Assembly: GCF_009727055.1 (NCBI RefSeq)
Contig: NC_052354.1
Location: 41,957,899 to 42,021,898 of the forward strand
Reading direction: 5' to 3'
Origin: Benincasa hispida
Lineage: Eukaryota; Streptophyta; Magnoliopsida; Cucurbitales; Cucurbitaceae
Length of the DNA: 64,000 nucleotides
The notes below the pieces were generated by a model. That model ran no database searches, was not told the origin of the DNA, and saw nothing but the letters and a program-made list of their open reading frames with translations. Shown here piece by piece: positions 48,501-60,849 of the stretch; position 1 is the stretch's first letter, and every line of letters starts with the position of its first letter. Made by a program: the position numbers and the translations under genes.

Positions 48501-50537
48501 ATTCTTCCAATTCCCAAAGCTGAAGCTCTGTACAACGGTCAATTCTACCGGGAAAGCAAGCTGAGAGGGAAGCTTTCCTCTCTACCACTTCCATACACCG
48601 GCAAGCGCAAATCTCCGATCGGGATCCGTGTCAAGACGTTGACACTCTTTCTGTATTTGTTTATATTCTCTATTTCATCCTCTGTATTCATCTTCTTTAG
48701 AATTAAATGTTATCATCGTCACCATTATCATCTCTCTGTCTCTTTCCATACATTCATAATTCATTTTCTCCATGATGTGTTCTTAATCCTCAGGTTAAAA
48801 AGCGAGAATTAAGTGAGTGAGTTAATCTATATCAAGATATCAATTAAGTTTAGATAAAGCATGCTCGACGACATCTTCACTTGTGAGAGCAGAAGTGAAG
48901 ATGTTATTCCGCCTATCGAGAGAAGGTTGGAAGAATACGTTAACTAAAGCAAGAAGTATTTCTAGAGATGGAAACAACCTTGCATTCATCACGTTCATCT
49001 CTGTTTCACCATAGACATATGGGAACGCAGCCGATCACTGAGAGGTGTACGCCAAGGGAAAGCGGAACCTTAGTTGCATCCTTAATGCAATTAACAAACT
49101 TGCGATGTTTTTACTCTTTACTCTTTCTCTTTCTGCTTCATTCATAAGACTTGTCATCGCATACATCGATTCTTTTGTACAATTTCACAGTCAGTCCTCA
49201 ACCTTAACCTTAGGATCATGTATCATGTATCATAGTAGTTTAGGACTTTTCTTTATAAACGCATTTTTACTTCATCGCAATTTACATTTCTGTACAAACC
49301 AACATTCTTTATTCATTATTAAAACCGGTCGCATGTATCACATAAGTATCGCATTAACGATAACAATCCCCGTGTTCGACCTGGATCACTCTGAGAAACT
49401 TTTGTTGAAATTATACTTGGTTTTAGCGCAAGGAAACTTGTGACACACACTATTTTATCGTATACTATGAGCACATAACTATCAACACATATATTAGAAT
49501 GTAGTATCACATAAAATTATCTTTATCGCAGAACACAGCGAATTTAGCACATCATTCATTTTATTCACAAGCCATGCGTTAGAGTTAGATAAAGATAAAT
49601 ATTATAAAATTTAGTCATCAAGTTTATGGCAACATGAGCTTGTAACACATCATAAGTAATCTTTATCATTACAAGTTTATGGCATCGTTGCTCAAGTACT
49701 CTGTAGTTGCTCAAGCATCGTACATTGACGAGATGTTGCTTAAGTACTCGATGCTGGACTCCAAGAGGGGCCTATTGACGTTTAAGCATGGAGTCACTTT
49801 GTCTAAGGAAATGTGTCCTAAGACGCCTCAAGAGGTTGAGGAAATGAGACGAGTCCCATATGCGTCTGCCGTTGGCAGTTTGATGTACGCAATGCTCTGT
49901 ACTCGTCCAGACATCTGCTACGCTGTCGGCATAGTTAGTAGGTATCAGTATAACCCAGGCCAGGGTCACTGGACCGCAGTGAAAGAACATCCTCAAGTAT
50001 CTTCGGAGAACGAGGGACTACATGCTCGTGTATGGTTTTAGGGATTTGATCCTTATAGGATACACGGATTCTAACTTTCAGACTGATAAGGACTCTCTTA
50101 AGTCCACATCAGGGTCAGTCTTCACTCTTAACGGAGAAGCTGTAGTGTGGCGAAGCACTAAGCAGAGGTGCATCACCGACTCCACTATGGAGGCGGAGTA
50201 CGTAGCGACTTGCGAAGCTACTAAAGAGGCCGTCTAGCTTAGGAAGTTCTTGACAAACTTGGAAGTTGTTCCAGATATGTCTAGACCCATTACCCTCTAT
50301 TGTGATAATAGTGGGGCAGTGCCAAACTCCAAGGAGCCAAGGAGTCACTGACGCGGTAAACACATAGAGCGGAAATATCATCTGATCCGCGAGATAGTGC
50401 ATCGAGGGGACATGATTGTCACGCAGATCGCTTCGGAGCACAATGTTGTTGACCCGTTTATGAAGGCTCTCACGGCTACAGTATTTAAGGGTCACCTACG
50501 GAGCATGGGTCTACAGGATCGCCCACGACTGGTCTAG
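45501..50537 (+). pseudogene. Copia pol of A1 (protease, integrase, RT, RNase H)
   Basis: Order along the plus strand: protease (WIIESGATNHV near 45555; the catalytic Asp of the DSG motif is Glu, codon 45564-45566); pre-integrase zinc region (LWHLRIGH... CEACLKGK, 45990-46115); integrase core (HSDLCGPM near 46167, RSDRGGEF near 46364, GVAERRN near 46467, the DDE residues retained); RT (GLKQASR; LYVDDILLIG near 47680-47710, active-site Asp pair kept); then an insertion; then RNase H (49720-50537, with STMEAEYVA near 50180 and final TAG). At least a dozen stops and several frameshifts are present. The integrase-before-RT order defines Ty1/Copia. Confidence 0.87.
47834..49670 (+). mobile_element. 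Insertion splitting A1 pol (G2), gypsy-leader-like
   Basis: The pol frame breaks off after ATACAAG (to 47833) and resumes after TTACAAG (49671-49676); ACAAG on both sides may be a 5-bp target duplication. The inserted 1.84 kb matches G1 (37380-38500) in its middle. No TG...CA ends and no protein domain are visible, so its type stays open; a solo LTR or leader fragment is possible. Confidence 0.6.
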
Positions 50538-50627
50538 GGCAAGTGGGAGATTTTCTTGTACTAGGCTTTTAATGCCTTAGTTTATTGTTTTGTACTATAT
50601 CTTTTGTACACCCCACTTTACTTTAGG

Positions 50628-50640
50628 AAAAGTGGGAGAT
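50628..50640 (+). promoter_or_regulatory. Polypurine tract of A1
   Basis: GGAAAAGTGGGAGAT directly before the 3' LTR start TGTTGGG; plus-strand priming site. A second GGCAAGTGGGAGAT lies just after the pol stop at about 50538. Confidence 0.75.
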
Positions 50641-52696
50641 TGTTGGGATTGATGCCCTAAAGTCTCATGTCCTGTAGTTTCTTAATAGTACATAGGAACA
50701 CCTGTGATTGTTAATATATGATATTTACTTTATATCTTGTTGTTTTGCTCATTTACTTGTTTTAGTGCTTTACCACAAACAAATAAACATCAAATCCCTG
50801 GTTATCTATATGTGACTCAAGCATGTATGTGGTGACATACAAGTGGATCATGCCTTGAGTAATAAGCAAAATCGTCTGTAGTATATGGATATATGAAGGA
50901 AATCTTATCCTGGTAACGCTATGGATGCGACCCATTTTGTGGAATGGTCACAAGTGTTGTGGCTTGCCACAGATGATCTGATCCTAATCATTCGTGTTGG
51001 GGACATGCGAGCGGGGGCATCGTATACAAATAGTTTGTATAAGACCTGACCACGAAGTGTTAATGTCTCGTTATATAACACCATTCATGACAGAGACTTC
51101 ACTTCACTAGGATGACCATAGGTAACATGACCTCAATCCTGAGTGAGTTGGGAACTCCTATCATTGTGGGCGGTCCTTTGATTTATATGGATGCGAGTGG
51201 CCAAGTCGTCGATTCAAACCTACCATTTTGGGGATACGTCTGATTTGGGAGTTGGGAACTCAACTACACAAGAAGGAATTCACTCCTTCCCCGATGTAGG
51301 GGTAAGTAGATAAATGCCTCTCTTAAGGGCTGATTCTAGGGCTTGAACGATATGGCGCCATACACCTTCTCTTGGCCCGAGAGGTGTTCACAGATAGTTT
51401 GACTATGTTGTATTGTTCATTAGAGGAATCAATGGTACTTAAGAAGTGAGATGTAACTACAGGGGCAAAACGAAAAATTGTCTCAGTTGTACTTACGAGC
51501 ATCTGTGAAGGGTCATCGTACTCATGATTGGTTATATCCAATGGACACAAAAATATATCTGTGGTAAGAAAAGTTCAATTGTTGGTCTTTAGTGGAATCA
51601 TTGACAGTTAACGGATGTGAATCTCGTGGCTAAAGAGTTTAGTCAGCTATTCACGTATCGTTGAAGTTTCAAGCCAAAGGTCCATTAGGTCACCTGAGAT
51701 AAAGTCGAGAACCAGTGTTTGGGTTAATTTGAAATGTTCAAATTGACAAAAGTAAGTATAATTATATATGATATAATTGGAATGGCTAATTATATATGAT
51801 ATAATTGGCTAAATGTATGAGATACATTATTTTGGAGGAAATTAGATATAAATATGATTTATATCAAATATTGGAAAAATACTATAGTAGATATATGATA
51901 TCGAACTATAGGATATAAATATAATATGATTATATTTATTAAATAAATTAATTGATTAATTATTTTTAATTAACCAATTCTCCTATTTTAGGAAATGGGA
52001 TTGTGGGCACCGAAGGTTATGTAACCGGCAGTATACAAGTTGAAAATAGTTTTCAATTTGTGAAAAAATTCGATCATGCAAAAGAATCCCCACGCTCAAA
52101 AACAAAATCGTGAAAGATAGATCATCGAGAGCCTATACGATAGCTTCTCAGTCGTCTAAACAATCGTCTAACTCACGTGTCCCTTAAACGATCGTACATC
52201 AGTTTCCTAAATGATCGTCCAGTTTTTCTTAAATGATCGTGTAGTTTTACTATACGATAAGCGTCTCCGCTATACGATAGCGAAGTTTTTTTCATGCACG
52301 CTTGTTGTCTACACGATTTATTTTCCTCTGTCTTCTACCAAACTCACCAGAGCCCACTCTCTGGGTTTTGAAGTCGAAGATACCCGGTTCTCCTTATTTG
52401 TGGTGTTGTCCCCGTCTTCTTAACTGTGTACGTTTGAATCGTGTAGTTTCAGACGAGAGATTTGCCGGGGTGCTGGTAGATCGGTGGAATTCTTCTGCTA
52501 TCGTGGGTTCATACATTCGAAGATCGTCTTCCTCTTGTAATGAACCTTCTTCTCTATGCATTATTGAATTATGAGCATGCTGTTGTTAAATTGTATTATC
52601 ATAACTATTTTTAGAATGTATATCTCTTTTATTCCAGTCACTATGAAAATCGGAGCGATCTAAACCCGCTCATAGAATTCTCGGTTTGTAATTCCT
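50641..52696 (+). repeat. 3' LTR of A1
   Basis: Starts TGTTGGGATTGATGCCCTAA; full-length match to 40007-42074 with scattered substitutions and small indels, so the insertion is old. The motif cluster at 52080-52290 includes AAACGATCGTACATC and AAATGATCGTCC. It ends directly against inverted E1 sequence. Confidence 0.85.
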
Positions 52697-53658
52697 TCAC
52701 TCTTGAGGTGGAATTGACCTACTGGATGAACTCCCATCAACAACTCTTGTTGATGCAGTAGGCTCTTCAACAACTCTTGTTGAAGTTTCAGTAGAAACAC
52801 TTTCCCTTAGCAACCTGTGGACAGTTCCTCTTCTAGTGTCCATCTTGGTTGCAGTGAAAACACTTTCCCTTAGCAACCATGGATGCCTCCTTGGGGCGAC
52901 AGGCGATGGGTTAGCAGACGCCTTCCCTTTTCCCTTACCACCCTTCTTCTTCTTTTCCTTTGTAGAGTTAGAAGTAGAAGGTGCATACTTCGGTCCTAAG
53001 GTCAAACCTCTATGGAATGTCTTGGAGGATGAAGCAACATTTGCCTCTCCCTTGTTCCTCTCCTTACTTTTTAGTAAAGATTGGTAGGTCTGCAACTCAT
53101 TAAGGAGAGTTGTATGTTTATATTTCACTTCGTTAAGAATCACATTGCTAACAAAGTGCAGGAAGCTCTCCGACAAAGAATGTAGGATTATGCTAACCTG
53201 ACTGCCCTCATCGATGGTAGAACCATTCAACTCCGCCACATTAAAGTGGACCATTATGTTAAGCACATGTTCACGAACAGAGGTACCTTTTTCCATTTTG
53301 GAGTTGAATATGTATTTAACAGCCTCATGCATAAGCTGTTCAGATGATTGTCTAAACATCCCTCATAGGGACTCCATGATCTCACGCGCTGAGACCATAT
53401 GCTCATATTTATTGGCCAAGACTTCAGAAAGACTTGCCATGATGTAGGCTTTGGCCTTCTCATTTGCCCTTGTCCATCGCTCGTATGCCTCCCGAACATT
53501 TCGAGTGGCATTAAGAGCTAGAATAGAAGGATAAGCCTCCGTGAGAGCGAACATAAGATCCTCAATGACCAGGATCGTTGTGATCATGTGTTTTCATATT
53601 GTAAAATTATCGCCAGTAAGTTTTTCGGCGCTTACAATACTAATGTGGCTATTGCCAT
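52697..53658 (-). pseudogene. Copia gag of E1 fused to the integrase-RT linker
   Basis: The ATG at 53658-53656 starts MAIATLVL, then the capsid-like region (MASLSEVLANKYEHMVSARE; REHVLNIMVHFNVAEL), the Lys/Gly-rich tail and a zinc knuckle with a stop in place of Trp (CFHCNQDGH, stop, KRNC). A second start of a knuckle (VAKGKCFY) follows at once and runs into sequence from the linker between integrase and RT (STRVVEEPTAS; SSSSRSIPPQE). Integrase and protease are deleted. Frameshifts are present. Confidence 0.8.
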
Positions 53659-56038
53659 TTTGAAAAAGAAGTTGCTGAAAATATGAATAAAACTTTATAA
53701 GATTTTGCAAAACCAATTTTAAACCAATCAGTTTTACAAAAAAGTTTCAAGTACCCTAAGTTATAGACTTCTATTTTGCAATGATGTCCCAGTGAGGCAG
53801 GATAAACATCACTGGTGAGGTGATCAGTTGCCCCTTCGTTGGGATGAGACATTCTTAACCATTAGGCAGAACCAACTCTTGGAACAGAACCTAATAGCCA
53901 CCATTTTTTGGTCCAGAACTGTTAACCTTTAACAATTTCGTGTAAGTGTGACCCATCGCTTTCGGTGCCAGAGTCCCGCTTTAATGAGCCCACCATAGGG
54001 AAGAAGTAGATTAGGAAAAGAGACTAAGTTACCTTATCCTCTTATAGGAGATTAAATAAAAAAAAATGCGCAAAATTGCCATCTTTTAGGGGGATACTCC
54101 TAGGGAGACCGAGGGATATGTTGTCGCACTTCCCGCTCCCACTGACTATGAACACTCTCTCCATCCACCTTGATATTGACCTATCCAAACACCATCCATT
54201 AGGGGGACACACCAAAGGTGCCACGAAGCCGAGGGTAGATCTTATGGTATGGACTATTTAGGAGAAACGTGAAAGGTTTAAGTGAAGCATCTTATGCCTC
54301 AAGTACCTCCCACTGAATGTTCTACCTAGGGTTCATTAACCTAGACAATTCGACTACTAATTTTAGTCTAAGTCGTCTTTTTAAACTCTTCTCATAAACA
54401 ACGTTTGTCTATGAAATATGAACAAGTTCAAGTAGTCACATTTAAACACTTTAATGGACTGTCCTTAACTTGCATGCATGCATGCATCAAATCTATCTAA
54501 TCTATCTAATTCACCTTTCCAGGTAAGTTCCCAAGTAGGGGTGTTACGTTTCCGTTAACTTAAATACCTCAGCCTAGACAGAACTCGCCTTAAACAAAAA
54601 GTCCCTTATAGATAGATTTGCTACATTTTAACCTTTTATTAGCCATTTAATCCTATTAAACTGATTAAAAGATTAAAGTCTTAGGGTTGCTAATCATATT
54701 AGAACCGTGATCTTAGGTCTACGTGATCCAAGTTTTAAACACTTTAAAACCATGAACTAAACCTAAGTGAGCATGCATGTCTTTCTTATTTCTTTTAGTT
54801 CTAATTTCTCTTTAACTTTTAAAAAGAAACAACTAAATAAAATTGTGCACAACTAGGCGTTTATAACATTTATAAAATAACCTATGTGTCATACTTCATG
54901 CAATATCTGGTCATTACTATATAACTGTTATATAACGCGTAACAACCAAGAAAACATGCTATCATTTACCCTTATATTATAACAATTATAGTATAAAGAT
55001 GATGCATGTCAATGCTTTTTATGCATGCATAAATATAACTCTTATATTATATGATGCATGAGCATGCTCTTACATAATTAAATCATGCTTCTTTAAATTA
55101 TAATAATTACAATAAAGAGATGATGTATGACCATTGCATAACCTAAGGTGGGATTTACTGTATGTGCATATCATATGACATATTAAAACATACATCGCAT
55201 GTAAGAAATAAAGGATTAATGGACTGGGATGAGCCTTTACAAGAAAAAAAAAAGGGAATGAAATAACCCTATCTATTACATTTTTCATCGAGCAAACTAG
55301 TTCATAGGTAAACAGGTCTTGAACCATTAGGAGAACTTCATTATGTAGTAAATGCCATAGGTAGACGATTGTCCAGTGCGCACTAGACGATAGAAGCAAA
55401 ACTAAACGATCGCGTAGACGAAACGAGGCTGTGGAGCCTGATCGTCTATACGATTGCTTAGCGCCACGACAGGTAAACGATTTACCTTGCATTACTAAGT
55501 GATCGTTTAGTCAGTTACTAAGCGATGAAGCTTGCTTACCTAAATGATCGTCCAGTACGCGCATGCGTCAAATGATACGCGAGCATCTCATTGTCTACAC
55601 GACCCAATACTCAGCGAACGCGTATCCGATCGTCAATACAATACGATCAACTTTTGATCGCCATCGTTTAACTGATTTGTTCCATAGTGATCGTGTACCC
55701 CATCGTCTGTACGATGCGATCAACAACGATTGCGTACACATCATTTGCACGATACGATCAACCATTAATCGTCTTCTTCCTTGAAAAACCGGAACACTTG
55801 CTTCGATCTTCTTCTTCGAACGACTCGATAACAATTATTAATGCCCAAAAAATGTAGGGGCCTTTATAAACAACCAAAAATGTAAAAAGATTTAAATCAA
55901 ATGAGGCTACCATCCACGAAAACATCCATTAATCCCCACATCCGCAGCAATTTAACCATTAAACAGTGTAGAAATGCACCAACCATGAACGTAAATGTCA
56001 TTTCGTTGCAACATATGAAATCGGAGTATCAGAACTTA
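53659..56038 (-). other. Leader of E1
   Basis: Inverted counterpart of the A1 leader (42089-44608), with the CATGCATCAT repeats at about 54890-55130 and the CGATCG cluster at about 55360-55790. No coding sequence. Confidence 0.75.
55360..55790 (-). repeat. CGATCG motif cluster in the E1 leader
   Basis: About 18 cores such as AAACGATCGCGTAG, AAGTGATCGTTTAG and ATACGATCAAC, orthologous in position to 42460-42925 of A1. Confidence 0.75.
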
Positions 56039-56050
56039 GCTCTGATACCA
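56039..56050 (-). promoter_or_regulatory. Primer-binding site of E1 (initiator tRNA-Met)
   Basis: TGGTATCAGAGC on the minus strand, separated by two bases from the LTR end ...TTCTTCA. Confidence 0.85.
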
Positions 56051-56052
56051 AT

Positions 56053-57952
56053 TGAAGAATCTCTTACCGAAGAGTTCCATGAGCGCATTCAGATCGCTCC
56101 AATTTCACAGTGACCAAAATACATCAAATACGTTCAAACGCACAGTTATGCAAACAAGCAGTCAATTAACGGCATGCTATGAACAATAAATTACAAGGAA
56201 GAGAGTTGCCATACCAGTTGATGATGGTCTTTAAACTTCGGAACTCAACGCAGCGGAAACCTCTACCCGATCAACCAATGCCCAGCAGATGCGTCAACTG
56301 CACAACACGAACAACCGCAAACTCACGAACGCAGCGGGGATGACACCACCAGAAAAGAGCCTCGAGTATTCTCGGAGTGAGAACCCAACGCATGGTCTTT
56401 GGTGAGTTTGGTAGAAGAAGGAGGCAGAACAGATCGTGTAGGCGATAAGCAAGTTGGAGAGAATACAACGCTCCCGTATAGCAAAATGCTTATCGTTTAG
56501 AAGAAACTACACGATCGTGTAGATTTTACTGAACGATCATTTAGAAAACAGAAGGCGATCGTTTAGCAAATACGACACACTATACGATCGTTTAGAAAAG
56601 CTAACCGATCGTTGAGGACCAAGTGTGTGATTGTTTAGGCGCTAGGTAGACGATTGTTTAGGCGTAGAGCAACTATCGTATAGGCTCTCGAGATTAAGCG
56701 ATCTATTACGTGTTTAGATCAACGTGATCCTTCGATCTTTTTCCGGATGACCCAAAACTTCAAAAATGAAACAAATTTCATTTTAATTCATCGGTTACAA
56801 TAACCGATGCAGCACACACGTCCGAACGTGATTTTGGGTTAATTATCATATAATTAACCAATTAAAATATTAATAAATATAATCATATTATATTTTTAAT
56901 CTATAGTTTGATATGAACATATTCTACTATAGTAATTTCTCTTCTACTTGATATAAATTATATCTAATTTTCTCCAAAAATAATGTATCTCATACATTTA
57001 GCCAATTATATCATATATAATTAACCAGTCCAATTATATCATATATAATCGAACTTCCTCTTGTCAATTTGAACATTTCAAATTAACCCAAACACTAATT
57101 CTCGACTTTATCCAAGCTACCCAGAGGACCTAATGGACCTGTGGCTCGAAGATTTAACGGTTCGTGAATAGCTGACTAAACTCTTTAGCCACAAGATCCA
57201 CCATCTGTTAATTATCAGGCATTCCATTAAAGACCAACAGTTGAACTCTTCTTACCATAAATATATTTCTGTGTCCATCAGATATAACCAATCATGAGTA
57301 CGATGACCCTTCATAGATTGTAAGTACAAATGAGCCAAATTATCGTTTTTCTCCTGTAGTTACATCTCACTTCTTAAGTACCACTGATTCCTCTAATGAA
57401 CAATACAACATAGTCCAACTATGTGTGATCACCTCTCGGGCCAAGAGAAGGTGTGTGGCGCCACATCGTTCAAGCCCTGGAATCAGCCCTTAAGGGAGTT
57501 ATCTATCTACTTTTCCTTGCCTCGGGGAAGGAGTGAATTCTATCTTGTATAATTGAGTCCCAGCTCCCAAATTAGACGAATCCCCTAAATGGTAGGTTTG
57601 AATTGGCGACTTGGCCACTCGCACCCATACAAATCAAAGAATCGCCCTCAATGGTAGGAGTTCTGAACTCACTTAGGATTGAGGTCATGTTACCTATGGT
57701 CATTCTAGTGAAGTGAAGTTTCTATCATGAACGGTGTTATATAACGAGACGTTAACACCTCGTGGTCAGATCTTATACAAACTCTTTGTATAGGACACCT
57801 CCGCTTGCATGTCCCCAACACGAATGATTAGAATCAGACCATCTGTGACAAGTCACAACATTTGTGACCATTCCACAAAGCGAGCCGCATCCATAGCGTT
57901 ACCAGGATAAGGTTTCCCTCCTATATCCATATACTACAGACCATTTTGGTTA
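56053..57952 (-). repeat. 5' LTR of E1, start cut off by F1
   Basis: Minus strand ends GAAGAGTTCC...TTCTTCA; aligns with the A1 and D1 LTRs. Its first roughly 220 bases are missing because a gypsy LTR begins at 57953. The motif cluster at about 56430-56730 includes CACGATCGTGTAG, GGCGATCGTTTAG and ATACGATCGTTTAG. Confidence 0.8.
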
Positions 57953-60835
57953 TGTAACATCCCCAATTTCAGGAAAATTTAAGTTAATTATCTAAAATTA
58001 TTGAGTTTAAATTTCCTTTTCATTTGGAAAATTGGGATTAAGTTGAAATAATTGAAAAACTTTTAATGGTTAAATTGAATTTAATTGATTAGATATTCGA
58101 ACTGATTATCTTGAAAATATTGAATTTTGCTTCCCTTTGAGGATTTTAGGGCCAACTTAAAAAAAAAAAAATTAAAAGAGATAACTAATTTCATGTGGTT
58201 TTGAATTGATTTAAATATTTGAAAAGATTTAATTTGTATGAAATTGATGGATCTTATGCCCTTTAATTTTGGTTTTTGAAGCCTAAATTAAGATAATTTG
58301 AAAAGTTAACTGATTTATAAATTTAATAGAATCTTTGGAGATTTTGGAGATATTTTGATAAAATATTTTATTTATCTTTTCAAAATTGGAAAAAATAAAA
58401 GAATTGAGATTTTTTTTCGAAATTAAATGAGAGTGAAAAGAGGCAAAAAATTGGAAGAAAGTAATTCGGTTTTTCAGCGACATCTTCCACAAAATTATCG
58501 ATTGGCAAAGTTTGAACTGTTGGATCATGCTCAAATTTGGTCAGTCTATTCGAGACATATAGAATTTCATTTTGAACGGTTGGATCGTTGTTTGAAGCTC
58601 TGGTTATTTTGTAATCGTTGCTGAATAAAATCTGTAAAACTAGAAATTCCCCTTCTCTCTCACTCTTGCAAACCCTCCTCATGCAAGACCCTCATTACCA
58701 ACTGCTAACCTAAACAATTTATGTCGTCTGACAGTAACACTTGTTGCCTATCTATGGTAGCCATGAGCCGACGCGCCATTAACCGCCACTGCCCGATCTT
58801 TGCCAAAATCTTGAGAAAAACCATGGGTAAGACTTATTTTTCCTTATAATTTGAGAGATGAAATTCACCCATTTTATTTTGGGTTAAATTAGTAATCTCT
58901 CTTTGGTGTGAAACTTAGTTTCAAGATTTGGAAGTTTTGAGGCATTGACGATCAAGCTAGAGAACATTTTTCGTTTTGCAGAAAATTGGTAAAGATTGGT
59001 AAGTTCTGGGTAAGAGCGGTTGAGTTTAGAAGGTTCTTGGTTGCCCATTAAATTTTGGTTTTCTTTTTGGTTGATGCCGATTATATTTGGAATTTAGATC
59101 CAAGATTGGAGCACTTCAGAGTGCGCAACATGCTGTCCAGCAGATTCAAGTTCGTTCGGTAAGTAGTTTAGTAAGCGTTGTGATCCTTGTTGTTGGTTGT
59201 CGGCCACCTATTGATTATTGGACTAAAAGAATGGTTTAATTTTAAGTATTTTGAAGGTTCTAAGTCTTCATCCATTGATTTTTAAAATCTGCTAAGAGGA
59301 GATTTTGGATTCAAAATCCTGCGAGTGTCTGTTGATCAAGTTTCGTTTGGGTAAGTTATTTGGTGACCGTTTGATTAAATTTGTATGTTTGGGTCCTGGT
59401 TCTAAAGACTGAAATTTAGTATTATGTCTGTGTTAGAGGACTCAATTTAGGACTTATTTGGTTGGAGATCATTAGCTTGGATTAATATCTGAATTTGACT
59501 TCGAGGTAAGTAATCTTACTACTGGAACTGTCCACGGGCCAGACACTGGATGTATACTAGCATGATGGATGAATGTTATGGTAGAATGACAGCATGATGA
59601 ACTGATAGTTTAGTATAACCGATGTATGTTCTTGCTTGAGGATCTGAAAGATGTATTTGTGCACATAGATACTTGAATGCTAACATAAGATGATATTTGA
59701 TTTCATGAGGTTGTATGTAATCTGTGGATATTGATGCATGTGTGTATGTTGTAGAGCCATGATGTTGAGGCATATATGTATGTCATAAAACCATGTTGTG
59801 ATAATTATGGTGTCGAGCCTATGATAGCGATTTTACTGATTAGTTAGAATGCCCACTAAGTTTGTGTTTCCTTCAGGATTCACCAGTTATTGTGTTTCCT
59901 TCAGAATTTACCAGTTTGTGTTTCCTTTGGGATTCACCAGTTTGTGTTTCCTTCGGGATTCACCAGTTATTGTGTTTCCTTCGGGATTCACCAGTTATTG
60001 TGTTTCCTTTGGGATTCACCAGTTATTGTGTTTCCTTCAGGATTTACCAGTTATTGTGTTTCCTTCGAGATTCACCAGTTTGTGTTTCCTTCGGGATTCA
60101 CCAGTTTTTGTTTCCTTTAGGATTCACCATCTTGTGTTTCCTTCGGGATTCACCAGATATTGTGTCTCCTTCGGGATTCAACAGTTTGTGTTTCCTTCGG
60201 GATTCACTAGTTATTATGTCTCATTCGGGATTCACTAGTTTGTGTTTCCTTTGGGATTCACCAGTTATTGTGTTTCCTTCGGGATTCACCAGAGGTAGTG
60301 GGCATATTTAGTTACAGTAGGATAGAACTTAGTTTTTCATGAATGTATGTGTTCCATGAGGACTAGGACAGTTTATATGTTTCTTTAGAGGTAGGCATCT
60401 AGAGGACATAGATGCCTAACCTGACCCCAGTAGTGGGGTTACTTACTAAGTATTTTATACTCATTCTTTCTCATGTTGTTGTTTCAGGTAAAGGTAGAGA
60501 TGCACTGACACGAACAAGCGGAATTCGTGATCGAGCCATTGGGACTAGTTTTATGCTTCCGCTCATGAGATTTAGATTTCTTTTCATGTTTTTCTTAACT
60601 TTTAGTTTTGATGTTTAAAACATACTATTAAGAATCGTTTTCAGACTTATTTATTATCATTTATGATTTATGGGTACCCTACTATTATTTTTAATGTTTG
60701 AATTTAATGAATGTCTTTTGAACTTACTTTATTTAATTAGCATTTATTTCACAATAACATAGTGTCTTTTTAAGTTCCATGCTTGCATGTATTTAGTAAC
60801 GGCCTACTTAAGTCCTAGGGGGTCAGGTCGTTACA
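57953..60835 (+). mobile_element. Ty3/gypsy-type 5' LTR F1 (2.88 kb)
   Basis: Starts TGTAACATCCCCAATTTC and ends GGTCGTTACA, giving inverted TGTAAC/GTTACA ends, and is followed after two bases by TGGTATCAGAGC. Such long TGTAACATCCC LTRs are typical of plant chromovirus-type (Tekay/Del) gypsy elements. It interrupts the E1 LTR. No gag-pol follows and no second LTR is in the window. Confidence 0.8.
59864..60292 (+). repeat. Sixteen tandem copies of a 25/28-bp unit in the F1 LTR
   Basis: Unit GTGTTTCCTTCGGGATTCAC followed by CAGTTT or CAGTTATT, so units alternate between about 25 and 28 bases. Sixteen units, mostly one to three substitutions from consensus. All three forward frames stay largely open because the unit has few stops; this is not coding. 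Confidence 0.92.
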
Positions 60836-60837
60836 GT

Positions 60838-60849
60838 TGGTATCAGAGC
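60838..60849 (+). promoter_or_regulatory. Primer-binding site of F1 (initiator tRNA-Met)
   Basis: TGGTATCAGAGC two bases after the LTR end. Confidence 0.85.

Larger units (their letters stand above)
40007..52696 (+). mobile_element. Copia element A1, two LTRs, decayed, with an insertion
   Basis: Two LTRs of about 2.06 kb (40007-42074 and 50641-52696), primer site at 42077, long leader (42089-44608), gag (44609-45500) and pol in Copia order (protease, integrase, RT, RNase H; to 50537), and a polypurine tract before the 3' LTR. Many stops and frameshifts inactivate it. A 1.8-kb foreign segment (about 47834-49670) splits RT from RNase H. The element has no target duplication: the left side abuts another Copia tail, the right side abuts E1. 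Confidence 0.88.
52697..57952 (-). mobile_element. Copia element E1, inverted, internally deleted
   Basis: Read on the minus strand: LTR (57952-56053, its start cut off by F1), primer site at 56050-56039, leader (56038-53659), gag (53658 downward), then a jump from the zinc-knuckle region straight into the integrase-RT linker, ending at 52697 against the A1 3' LTR. RT, RNase H and 3' LTR are absent. It is the same family as A1. Confidence 0.82.

Noticed and set aside
59849..60311. Overlapping 129- and 149-codon frames as a Phe/Cys-rich protein
   Set aside because: They arise from the tandem 25/28-bp repeat, which has few stops in any forward frame.
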